Below, in pieces: positions 1 through 6,797 of a DNA stretch of 10,476 nt (positions are counted from its first letter, which is position 1; each line of letters begins with the position of its first letter). Source of the DNA: Pseudomonadota bacterium (GTDB lineage Bacteria; Pseudomonadota; Gammaproteobacteria; Burkholderiales; Thiobacillaceae); the NCBI GenBank assembly GCA_030836725.1, contig JAUPLV010000073.1:1-10476 (forward strand), in the 5' to 3' direction. The notes beneath the pieces were generated by a model. The model had not been told where the DNA came from. It was given only the letters and a program-made list of their open reading frames with translations, and did no database searches. Made by a program: the position numbers and the translations under genes.

Positions 1-494
1 GCGCGAGCGGCGTCGTCATCGGCGTCGACATGACGCCCGATATGGTCTCCAAGGCCCGTGCCAACGCGGTCAAGGGCGGCTACGCCAACGTGGATTTCCG
101 CCTCGGCGAGATCGAGCACTTGCCGGTCGCCGACGCCACGGTCGATGCCATCATCTCCAACTGCGTCATCAACCTGTCGCCGGACAAGGCGCAGGTTTTC
201 CGCGACGCTTTGCGGGTGCTGAAACCCGGCGGCCGTCTCGCCATCTCCGACATTGTCACCACGGCGCCGCTGCCGGAAGCTATGCAGCAGGAAGTCGTCC
301 TGCATACCGCCTGCGTGGCCGGCGCGGCCAGCGTCGACGAGCTTGCGGCCATGCTCGCGGATGCGGGCTTCGCCGACATCCGCATCGCTCCCAAGGATGC
401 CAGCCGCGAGTTCATCCGCAACTGGGCGCCCGGACGCGGGGTCGAGGATTTCATCGCCTCGGCCAGCATCGAGGCGGTCAAGCCGGCCAACTGA
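1..494 (+). CDS. arsM: Arsenite S-adenosylmethyltransferase (ArsM-like), 3' part only
   Basis: The reading frame is already open at base 3 and ends at TGA 492-494, so only the last 163 or so codons are present. The fragment begins in the class I SAM-methyltransferase fold at the acidic strand (VIGVDMTPDM, where the Asp normally contacts the SAM ribose). It continues with GEIEHLPV, the ISNCVINLSPDK strand and a VLKPGGRL motif, and ends in the ArsM-type C-terminal region. Cysteines at 162-164 (SNCV) and 312-314 (TACV) sit where ArsM enzymes carry the two downstream arsenic-binding cysteines. The family methylates As(III) in the cytoplasm to methylated arsenicals. The N-terminal cysteine and SAM motif I lie outside the window. 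The next gene starts 11 bases downstream and is probably co-transcribed. The family call is fairly secure; the exact substrate is inferred from the cysteines and sequence style. Confidence 0.85.
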   Translation, partial: ASGVVIGVDMTPDMVSKARANAVKGGYANVDFRLGEIEHLPVADATVDAIISNCVINLSPDKAQVFRDALRVLKPGGRLAISDIVTTAPLPEAMQQEVVLHTACVAGAASVDELAAMLADAGFADIRIAPKDASREFIRNWAPGRGVEDFIASASIEAVKPAN

Positions 495-505
495 AGGAGA
501 ACGCC

Positions 506-736
506 ATGAAGGACATCAAGGTGCTCGGCAGCGGCTGCGCCAACTGCAGGACCACGCTGAAGCTGATCGAGGAAGTCGCGCAGGCGTGCGGCGTGGCGGT
601 CAATCTGGAGAAGGTCGAGGACATGGCGGCCATCCTCGGTTACGGGGTGATGTCCACCCCCGGCGTGGTGATCGACGGCAAGGTGGTGCATGCCGGCGGC
701 GTGCCGGACCGCAAGAAGATTGAAAGCTGGCTCTGA
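506..736 (+). CDS. Small thioredoxin-fold redox protein (CxxC), 76 aa
   Basis: This is a short thioredoxin-like protein of the 'redox-active disulfide protein 2' / Thioredoxin_3 type. The N-terminal strand IKVLGSG leads straight into the active site C11-A-N-C14. A cis-proline follows in the motif STPGVVIDG (P52), and the protein ends with a final helix. The length of 76 residues is normal for this family, which lacks the N-terminal extension of classical thioredoxin. No signal peptide is visible, so it should be cytoplasmic. A good ribosome binding site (AAGGAG at about 494-499) precedes the ATG. The gene lies 11 bases after the arsM-like gene, which suggests co-transcription. Such proteins are often found beside arsenic genes, so it may supply or relay thiol reducing power for arsenic methylation, but that role is inference. 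Confidence 0.85.
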   Translation: MKDIKVLGSGCANCRTTLKLIEEVAQACGVAVNLEKVEDMAAILGYGVMSTPGVVIDGKVVHAGGVPDRKKIESWL

Positions 737-816
737 TTGCCGGTAACGGATCCTGAAAACCGGGAGCGATCCAAAACGGGACGGCGGCGGTGAGGCAGGA
801 TGCTCCGACCGGGTAG

Positions 817-828
817 TCTATTAATAGA
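817..828. promoter_or_regulatory. 12-bp perfect palindrome upstream of the universal stress gene
   Basis: TCTATTAATAGA reads identically on both strands and lies 27 bases before the ATG of the universal stress gene, in a short AT-rich patch inside an otherwise GC-rich spacer. It could be an operator or part of a -10 region. No known operator was matched. Confidence 0.35.
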
Positions 829-855
829 GAATCTCCCGATTTTCAGGATTCCGCC

Positions 856-1755
856 ATGCCACGCTTCCGCTGTATCGTTGCCGCCACCGATTTTTCCGCT
901 TTTTCCGAACTTGCGGTGCAGCGCGCCGCGCTCATCGCGCAACAGCACGACGCCGAATTGCACCTGCTGCATGTGGTGCGCCCGCTCGACCTTTATCCCA
1001 GCCTGACGCTGGCCCCCGAGGAGTTCAGCCAGCACGACCAGGACTTGCAGCAGACCGAACAGGACAGGCTGGATGCGCTGGCCGCCGCCCTGATCAACCA
1101 GTTCGGCATTCGCGTTATAGCGGCCACCCGCCTGGGGCGGGCCCATACCGAAATCGCCGCCTACGCGCAGGCCGTGTCCGCCGACCTGATGGTCGCCGGG
1201 GTGCGGGGCGAGAACACCCTGATGGACCTGTTGCTCGGCTCCACCGCCTTGCGGTTGCTGAGGGTGGCCCCGTGCCCGGTGCTCATCGTCAGAAATCCGG
1301 CGCATGAACCCTATCGCCGGGTGTTGGCGGTGGTGGATTTTTCTCCGGTGTCGGAAGCGGTGGTCACGCATGCGCTCAGCCTCGCCGACGGGGCAAAGGT
1401 CGAAACCCTGCATGTACTGGGAAGCGAAGTCGAACAGCGTCTGCGCAAGGCGAAGCTCGCCCAGGTCGATGTCACGGACTGGCTGGCGCGCCTGCGCACC
1501 GAGGCCGAGAAAAAGCTCGAAGCCTTGCTGGCGACGATTGAGGGCGGCGCCGCGGTCGGTCGCTTGGTCGAGCCCGGCTTCGCCCCGGCCGCGATCTGCC
1601 AGTGCATCAAGGAAAGCCGCACCGGCCTGGTAGTCCTTGGGCGGCATGGGCATGGCGTCGGCCTGCAGGACTGGATGCTCGGGAGCGTGAGCAAGGACGT
1701 GGCCTTCGCGGCCGAGTGCGACGTACTCCTGATCAGCCCCGGCAAGCAGGCCTGA
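856..1755 (+). CDS. Tandem-domain universal stress protein (UspA family)
   Basis: The 299-residue protein holds two consecutive Usp domains, about residues 1-145 and 150-299. The first opens with FRCIVAATDFSAFSELA and contains the ATP-binding signature G-x2-G-x9-G-S (G115, G118, G128, S129), followed by PCPVLIVR. The second opens with RRVLAVVDFSPVSEAV and ends with a related loop (GRHG, then GS, with one extra residue in the spacing) and CDVLLISP. Tandem UspA proteins are cytoplasmic ATP-binding stress factors, often induced by energy limitation, anoxia or oxidative stress. The start is supported by AGGA at 845-848, seven bases before the ATG. It is 119 bases from the preceding gene and probably has its own promoter. 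The specific stress it answers cannot be told from the sequence. Confidence 0.88.
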   Translation: MPRFRCIVAATDFSAFSELAVQRAALIAQQHDAELHLLHVVRPLDLYPSLTLAPEEFSQHDQDLQQTEQDRLDALAAALINQFGIRVIAATRLGRAHTEIAAYAQAVSADLMVAGVRGENTLMDLLLGSTALRLLRVAPCPVLIVRNPAHEPYRRVLAVVDFSPVSEAVVTHALSLADGAKVETLHVLGSEVEQRLRKAKLAQVDVTDWLARLRTEAEKKLEALLATIEGGAAVGRLVEPGFAPAAICQCIKESRTGLVVLGRHGHGVGLQDWMLGSVSKDVAFAAECDVLLISPGKQA

Positions 1756-1864
1756 TTTGGATAAATGGCCTGATGGCCGTCCCTGTTTTCCTCCTTGTGA
1801 AACAGGCGCCGCGATGACTCCGTTTCAACTCTCGTCGGGCCGTATCAAAGGTGATCGTCGGTTG

Positions 1865-3114
1865 ATGCGCGCGATGCCTGAAACGCCTCGTTCCCCCTGT
1901 TCTAAACCCATCGTCCTGGTCATTGGCCTCTGCATGGTGCTGGCGGGATGCGCGCCGGCCAGACACTACGAAGCGGCACGGGTGCTGCAGGATTTTGCCG
2001 CCGGCACCGCCGATTCCCATCTCAAGCGGATGACGGCCGAACCACTGCGGCAATCCCTCTCCTACTCGGTGGCGGGGCGTCCGCATCAGGCCGCCTGTAT
2101 CTGCCGGCTGCGCTGGAAGGATGCGGTGCGCCGCCGCCGGTTCAATCGGGCACGCCCTCGGGGCGCAGCCCGCACTGCCCGCGCGCCGCCATCGTTGCCG
2201 TTCCCGGCGCGGCGCCTCTGGGCAAGGACGACCCGCGCCTGGTGGCTTTCGCCACCACGCTTGCGCGTGCCGGATTCGCGGTGCTGGCGCCCGATCTTCC
2301 CGGCTATCGGGAATTGCGCATCCGGCCAGCGGATGCTCAGGAAATCGCCGATGCCTTTACCTGGATCGCCCGCCGTCCAGAACTTTCGCCGGAGGGGCGC
2401 GCCGGCATGTTCGCCTTCAGCTACTCGGTGGGGCCGGCCTTGCTCGCCGCGCTGCAGGACGACATCCGCGAACAGGTGCGTTTTGTGGTCGGGGTGGGCG
2501 GCTATCACGACCTGCCGCGCGCCATGCGCTTCTTTACCACCGGCTGGTTCGAGCATGACGGCCAATGGCAGCGCATCACCCCGGACGATACCGGCAGGAT
2601 GGTGCTGGCCTATTCCAGCCTGGACTATCTCGCGGACGATGCCGACCGCGAAGTGTTCGATCGCATGGTGGAGCGGCGTATGCGCGACCCCGGCGCCGAC
2701 CTGTCGAACCTGGCCGCACAACTGAGCGAGGGCGCCAGCGCGGTGTACGCACTGGCCGTCAACGACGATCCGGCGAAATTCGATGAACTGTTCATGCGAC
2801 TGCCCGAGCGCATGCGCGCGGATATCGGCCAACTCGATCTCGCACGGCACGACCTTGGGCCGCTCAAGGCGCGGCTGATCCTGGTGCATGGCCGCAGCGA
2901 CAACCTCATTCCCTGGCCGGAAAGTCTGGCGCTCGCGACCGCCGTGCCGCAAGGGCAGGCCCGCGTGTTCCTCATCGGGCGGGCTCTTGGGCATGTCGAA
3001 CTCAGTGCACCTCGCGCATTCACCTGGCGTTTCTGGCGCGAGGACCTGCCCGACCTGTGGCGGTTGTGGCGCGTGATCGATCTGTTGCTGGCCGAGCGCG
3101 AGGCGGATGCATGA
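1865..3114 (+). pseudogene. Alpha/beta-hydrolase lipoprotein, reading frame broken near 2074-2094
   Basis: The N-terminus is in one frame. ATG 1865 follows AAAGGTGA at 1847-1854 and encodes a lipoprotein signal with lipobox LAGC (Cys29), then reads to GRPHQA at about 2081-2092. The family-typical continuation LYLPA (2095 onward) and all the rest is in the -1 frame up to TGA 3114, so one base appears to be missing around 2074-2094. The downstream part is a clear alpha/beta hydrolase. The nucleophile Ser is at 2419-2421 in AFSYSVG (not the canonical GxSxG), the acid Asp at 2899-2901 (HGRSDN), and the His at 2992-2994 (GHVE). It is probably an outer-membrane or periplasmic lipoprotein esterase of unknown substrate. 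A sequencing error would restore a 416-residue gene. If the shift is real, an internal start could give only an unanchored hydrolase. ATG 1814 is a weaker alternative start. Confidence 0.72.
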
Positions 3115-3887
3115 TCAAGCAAGCGACGACTTGCCGGGCAACCGGCCTGTGGCTGCTGGCGGCCGTTGCCGCGGGACTTGCCTGGCTGCTGCCGCCCATC
3201 GCGCAGCCTCCGGGCTATCACGATTTCGCCGACCAGCGCGCCTGCTTCGGCCTGCCCAACTGCCTCGATACCGCGTCCAACGCCCTGTTCGTGCTGGCGG
3301 GGGCAATCGGCCTGAACCTGCTGTATCGCAATCGGGGCAAGCGTTTTTTCCGCGATCGGCGTGAGGCCTGGCCTTACCTGCTGTTCTTTATCGGCGCGAT
3401 TCTGATCGGATTCGGCTCGGGTTATTACCATCTCGATCCCGGCAACGAGCGGCTGCTATGGGACCGGCTGGCGATGATGCTGGCGTTCATGGCCTGGTTT
3501 TCCGCCATCGTGAGCGAGCGTGTCGGTCTCCGCGCCGGGCTGCGTTTGCTGCCGCTGTTCGTCGCGGCCGGTCTTGGTAGTGCTGTCTGGTGGAGTTGGA
3601 GCGAGGCGAGCGGAACGGGCGACCTGCGCCTCTACCTGCTCATGCAGTTGCTTCCCATGCTGCTGATTCCGCTGCTGCTTTGGTGCTATCCACCGCGATA
3701 CAGCGGCGACCGCGCCATCCTGGCGGTCATCGGCCTGTATCTGCTGGCCTTGCTGTTCGATTTGAGCGACCGCCCGGTTTTCGCGCTGACCGGCGGCTGG
3801 GTCAGCGGACATACGATCAAGCACATGATCGCTGCTCTTGCCGTGATTGCCGTGGCGTGGCATTTGCGGCGGCGTCGCGCATGGTGA
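3111..3887 (+). CDS. Alkaline ceramidase-like membrane hydrolase (CREST superfamily)
   Basis: This 258-residue protein is mostly hydrophobic, with about seven likely membrane segments. It carries the metal-hydrolase signature of the CREST superfamily (alkaline ceramidase, PAQR, Per1): S103 and H107 in GSGYYH, D118 in LLWDRL, and H234 and H238 in GHTIKH. The N-terminal YHDFADQR and DTASNALF segments are also typical of bacterial ceramidase-domain proteins. These residues normally hold a zinc ion and cleave amide bonds in lipids. The actual bacterial substrate is unknown. The ATG at 3111 overlaps the stop of the hydrolase gene (ATGA, 3111-3114), which implies translational coupling. An upstream in-frame ATG at 3057 would lie wholly inside the hydrolase gene and is less likely. 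Confidence 0.82.
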   Translation: MIKQATTCRATGLWLLAAVAAGLAWLLPPIAQPPGYHDFADQRACFGLPNCLDTASNALFVLAGAIGLNLLYRNRGKRFFRDRREAWPYLLFFIGAILIGFGSGYYHLDPGNERLLWDRLAMMLAFMAWFSAIVSERVGLRAGLRLLPLFVAAGLGSAVWWSWSEASGTGDLRLYLLMQLLPMLLIPLLLWCYPPRYSGDRAILAVIGLYLLALLFDLSDRPVFALTGGWVSGHTIKHMIAALAVIAVAWHLRRRRAW

Positions 3888-4114
3888 AACCGGAACAAAA
3901 GCTTGAGGAAAGAGGCGGCAGGAATCGGCCCCCTAATGGCGGACGGATTTTTTAAGTGCAAGGGATACGGGGGTTCAGACCGCTATCGACCGATTTGCGT
4001 TCGTTCGGACGTTTTGGCTGACCGCGCGACATGTCCGTTGTTTGGTCTTATGTAGACACCTCGATTATGTGGACTTGATGCCCTGCGTTTACCCTGAGAC
4101 CTTGGCTGGCACGG
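3888..4114. other. Noncoding spacer between two convergent transcription units
   Basis: I see no gene in this stretch. It separates the 3' end of the ceramidase-like gene from the 3' end of the leftward GntR gene and is more AT-rich than its flanks. A T6 run at about 3950-3955 has no convincing stem before it, so I do not call a terminator. A short imperfect direct repeat lies at 4048-4074. Confidence 0.5.
4048..4074. repeat. Two 10-bp direct repeats, 17 bp apart
   Basis: TTATGTAGAC (4048-4057) and TTATGTGGAC (4065-4074) differ at one base. Spaced short repeats of this kind occur at the ends of some insertion sequences, but no transposase and no matching copy elsewhere in the window was found. 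Confidence 0.3.
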
Positions 4115-4819
4115 TCACTTGGCACTGGGCTGTTCGTCTGCCCTCCCGCGTCTTATGGCCTCATGCAAACGTTGGCGTCCGGCTTCGACGTGTGCTTCGA
4201 GATGGTTGCGGGCTGCTTCGGCGTCCCCGGCCCGTATTGCGATAACTATCCTGCCGTGCTCCTCGCTCGCTTCCTTCATGGACCACTCACGACCTAGGTG
4301 CGCCCGACGGCGGTATAGCGTCAGTTCATTCACCAGGCGCTGATAGGTTTCGGTCAATTTCGGATTGGCAGTGCAATGCGCTATTCCTTCGTGCAGTGCC
4401 AGATTCGCGGCATGGTAGGAGTCGGCATCTCCGGCCGTGGCGGCCTCATTCACCGCCGTCAGAGCCCGCTCTAGCGCCTCAGCTTGCTCCGGCGTGCGTC
4501 GTTGGGCCGCCAAGAAGCCCATGCGTCCTTCCAAGGCAAGGCGCACGTCGTATATCTGATCGGCTTCCGCCAAGGAAATTTCCCGCACATACACCCCACG
4601 GTTTTTTTCGACGCGCACCAGCGCTTTTTCCCCCAAGCCCCGGAAGGCCTCGCGCACGGGGCCACGGGAGACGCCGAAGCGCTGGGCTAAATGCATTTCG
4701 GATAGTTTCGCGCCGGGCGACAGTTGTCCATCGAGAATCAGGGTTTCGATTTCCTTTTGTACCAAGGAGGGCAGGGAGTGATCCCGCAATAGCGTTAATG
4801 CTGAGGAAGGGGGAGGCAT
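4115..4819 (-). CDS. GntR family (FadR/FCD) regulator, probable phosphonate-responsive
   Basis: The 234-residue protein has an N-terminal winged helix-turn-helix (about residues 15-80) with the classical GntR segment LSEMHLAQRFGVSRGPVREAF (39-59). A C-terminal all-helical FCD ligand-binding domain follows (about 85-220). The FCD metal-site histidines are present at H143, H188 and H210; N139 occupies the place where Asp is common. The sequence resembles GntR proteins encoded beside phosphonate catabolic genes. It is divergent from the transporter-phnA operon and separated from it by 147 bases holding a matching palindrome. The likely role is a repressor relieved by a phosphonate or its carboxylate product; this is inferred from context. 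The ATG at 4819 has a weak AGGT 11 bases upstream. Confidence 0.88.
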   Translation of the reverse strand: MPPPSSALTLLRDHSLPSLVQKEIETLILDGQLSPGAKLSEMHLAQRFGVSRGPVREAFRGLGEKALVRVEKNRGVYVREISLAEADQIYDVRLALEGRMGFLAAQRRTPEQAEALERALTAVNEAATAGDADSYHAANLALHEGIAHCTANPKLTETYQRLVNELTLYRRRAHLGREWSMKEASEEHGRIVIAIRAGDAEAARNHLEAHVEAGRQRLHEAIRRGRADEQPSAK

Positions 4820-4841
4820 GGTCAGCCGAACCTATTTGTAG

Positions 4842-4853
4842 ATTGTAAACAAT
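4842..4853. promoter_or_regulatory. Probable GntR/FCD operator (ATTGT-AA-ACAAT)
   Basis: The sequence ATTGTAAACAAT has perfect 5-bp inverted arms around a two-base centre, in the divergent promoter region. FCD-type GntR proteins commonly bind short palindromes of the form TTGT-N2-ACAA. Read leftwards it contains TACAAT (4847-4842), a fair -10 box for the regulator gene, with TAGACT (4872-4867) as a possible -35 at 19 bases. Binding there would explain autoregulation. A promoter for the rightward operon could not be pinned down. Confidence 0.5.
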
Positions 4854-4966
4854 ATGCAATGTGCGGAGTCTAGCATGCCTTCTGTTGCGGTTTCGCGGCG
4901 CTCGTTGCTGGGAATGTATCGCGCTCCCGGCCGGGTTTTACTGGCCTTCATTGCAAAGGATTAGAC

Positions 4967-5848
4967 ATGATCGATATGACACGACGGATATTCATCAAGG
5001 CCACGGTGCTGGCGTTGCTGACCATCCCCTGCACATACGCGCTCGCCGAAGACGGCATGCTGCGGGTGGGCGGTTCCACCACACTGTTGCCAGTCATCTC
5101 CACGGCCGCGAGCGATTTCATGGCCAAGTTCAAGACATGGAACAAGGTGGCGCCCAATCTGCCGGAAAAGCCCATCGTCATTTTCGTGACCGGCGGCGGT
5201 TCCAGTTTCGGAGTCAAATCGGTGCTGAACGGCACCGTGAACATCGGCATGGTTTCCCGCGATCTCAAGGACAAGGAAGTGACTTCGCTCGGTCAGCACC
5301 AGACCTACCTGGTGGGCAAGGACGCGGTCGCCATCGCCACCAGCGCTAGGAACCCTATGGCCGCGACGGTGACGCAACTGTCCGGCGATGCGGTCGCCCG
5401 CCTCTTTGCCGGAGAAATCGCCCGTTACAACGATTTGGATAAGAAGCTGCCCAATCGCGAAATCGTCCTGTTGACACGGGATGCCGGCGCCGGCTCCACG
5501 GAAGTGCTGCAGGAAGTGCTCATGAAGGACAAGCAGATTTCGCCCAAGGCCCTGCAATTGCCGTCCCAGGGCGCTCTGATGCAGAAGCTGCAAAACAATA
5601 CCCAGGCCATCGGTTACATCTCTTCCGGCCTGGTCAGTCAATCGGATGGCGCCTTGAAGAGCTACGCCCTGGATGGTGTGTCGCCCAGCAACGAGAACGT
5701 CCTCAACGGTAAGTACAAACTCGCGCGGCCCCTGAATCTGCTGCTGAAGGATACCCCCGATGCTTATGCCAAGGCCTTCGTCGACTATGTGCTGAGCGAT
5801 GGTCAAGCCGTGGTCGACAGCTTGGGCTACGTACCCGCCAAGCGCTGA
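4967..5848 (+). CDS. PstS-like substrate-binding protein of ABC importer
   Basis: The 293-residue protein resembles phosphate-binding proteins of Pst systems. GGSTTLLPV (35-43), GGGSSFGVK (76-84), MVSRD (95-99) and TRDAGAGST (170-178) correspond to the loops that wrap the phosphate in PstS. The N-terminus carries TRRIFIK before a hydrophobic stretch and ALA-ED, with cleavage likely after A27. This fits a Tat-type signal and a periplasmic location. In the third loop the usual pattern is R-x-x-G-S-G-T; here it is R-D-A-G-A-G-S, so a phosphate-contacting Ser is Ala. AAAGGA at 4955-4960 supports the start, six bases before the ATG. It is the first gene of a five-gene operon ending in a phosphonoacetate hydrolase, so the ligand may be a phosphonate rather than phosphate. 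That assignment is inference. Confidence 0.85.
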   Translation: MIDMTRRIFIKATVLALLTIPCTYALAEDGMLRVGGSTTLLPVISTAASDFMAKFKTWNKVAPNLPEKPIVIFVTGGGSSFGVKSVLNGTVNIGMVSRDLKDKEVTSLGQHQTYLVGKDAVAIATSARNPMAATVTQLSGDAVARLFAGEIARYNDLDKKLPNREIVLLTRDAGAGSTEVLQEVLMKDKQISPKALQLPSQGALMQKLQNNTQAIGYISSGLVSQSDGALKSYALDGVSPSNENVLNGKYKLARPLNLLLKDTPDAYAKAFVDYVLSDGQAVVDSLGYVPAKR

Positions 5849-5849
5849 C

Positions 5850-6797
5850 ATGGCGGCCATGGCCGTCCTGGCAGGAAGCGCCACCACGCTGCTCTCGCCA
5901 GCGCTGGCTGCCTGGCGTGGGCGGCGCTGGAGCGACCTGGCGCTCTGGGCGGCCAGTTTGAGTTTCGTGCTGCTGGGCACCGGTGCGCTCCTGCTAATTG
6001 TCCTGTTCGTCGCAGCGGAAGCGCTGCCCGCGCTGAAGCAGACGGGCGGCCTGGGAGGGCTGCTGTTCGACCTGCCTTGGGGACCCCTGGCCGATCCGCC
6101 CAGCTACGGCATTCTGCACGCCTGGCTATCCAGCCTGATGGTCACGGCCCTGGCCTTGCTGCTGGCCGTGCCGGTCGCGCTGGGTGTGGCCATTTTTACC
6201 TCTGAAATCGCCCCGCCCCTGCTGCGCGGCCTGTTGCAGCCTTGCATGGAACTGTTGGCGGGCATTCCTTCCGTGGTGTATGGCTTTTTCGGTTATGTCA
6301 CCTTGATCCCGCTGTTCGAAAACAGCTTCGGCCTGGCCGCCGGAGAATGCATCCTGGCCGCCGGCTTGATCCTCGCCGTGATGGTCTTGCCCTTCGTCGC
6401 CAGCACCGCCACGGAGGCATTGCGAGGTGTCCCCGGTAATCTACGCGAATCCGCCTACGCAACCGGCGTCACCCGCTGGCATGTGATCCAGCATGTCGTC
6501 TTGCGCCAGGCCGCGCCCGGCCTTTTCGCCGCCATCGTCTTGGGCCTGGCGCGGGCAATCGGCGAAGCCCTGGCGGTGCTGATGCTGACCGGCAACGCCA
6601 CGGCCGTGCCGAACTCGCCCATGGATCGCGGCCAGCCCATCACGGCGTTGATCCTGACCGAACTGGGCGAGGCCGGCGTGGACTCGGACAAGTATCACGC
6701 CCTGATGGCGGCGGGCCTCCTTCTCATGGTCATCACGGTCGCCATCAACCTGGCTGTACTGGCCTTGAAACGCAGGATGTTGCCCCGCCATGTCTGA
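5850..6797 (+). CDS. PstC-like ABC importer permease
   Basis: This is an inner-membrane permease of 315 residues. A membrane segment at about 31-56 is followed by a periplasmic loop and the BPD permease domain from about residue 93. The ATPase-docking EAA loop is at about 197-217 (LRESAYATGVTRWHVIQ). The PstC hallmark R-x-x-G-E is intact at R235 to E239, in GLARAIGEALAV followed by LMLTGN. The length agrees with PstC (about 300-320). I prefer ATG 5850, one base after the binding-protein stop, to the upstream in-frame ATG 5799, which would overlap that gene by 50 bases. ATG 5859 is also possible, and no strong ribosome binding site distinguishes them. It should pair with the PstA-like subunit encoded next. 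Confidence 0.87.
   Translation: MAAMAVLAGSATTLLSPALAAWRGRRWSDLALWAASLSFVLLGTGALLLIVLFVAAEALPALKQTGGLGGLLFDLPWGPLADPPSYGILHAWLSSLMVTALALLLAVPVALGVAIFTSEIAPPLLRGLLQPCMELLAGIPSVVYGFFGYVTLIPLFENSFGLAAGECILAAGLILAVMVLPFVASTATEALRGVPGNLRESAYATGVTRWHVIQHVVLRQAAPGLFAAIVLGLARAIGEALAVLMLTGNATAVPNSPMDRGQPITALILTELGEAGVDSDKYHALMAAGLLLMVITVAINLAVLALKRRMLPRHV

Noticed and set aside
640..1653. Open frame of 337 codons on the - strand
   Set aside because: It is antisense to the tandem universal stress protein, whose ATP-binding motifs are clear.
2074..2100. Programmed ribosomal frameshifting in the hydrolase gene
   Set aside because: The frame change is in the -1 direction, but I see no X-XXY-YYZ slippery heptamer and no obvious downstream stem. 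A lost base is simpler.
3938..3956. Terminator after the ceramidase-like gene (T6 run)
   Set aside because: No stable stem can be paired immediately before the T run.
4870..4966. Pho box upstream of the PstS-like gene
   Set aside because: No pair of CTGTCAT-like 7-mers at the usual 11-base spacing is visible.
4961..5980. Open frame of 339 codons on the - strand
   Set aside because: It is antisense to the PstS- and PstC-like genes, has low-complexity composition and no motif.
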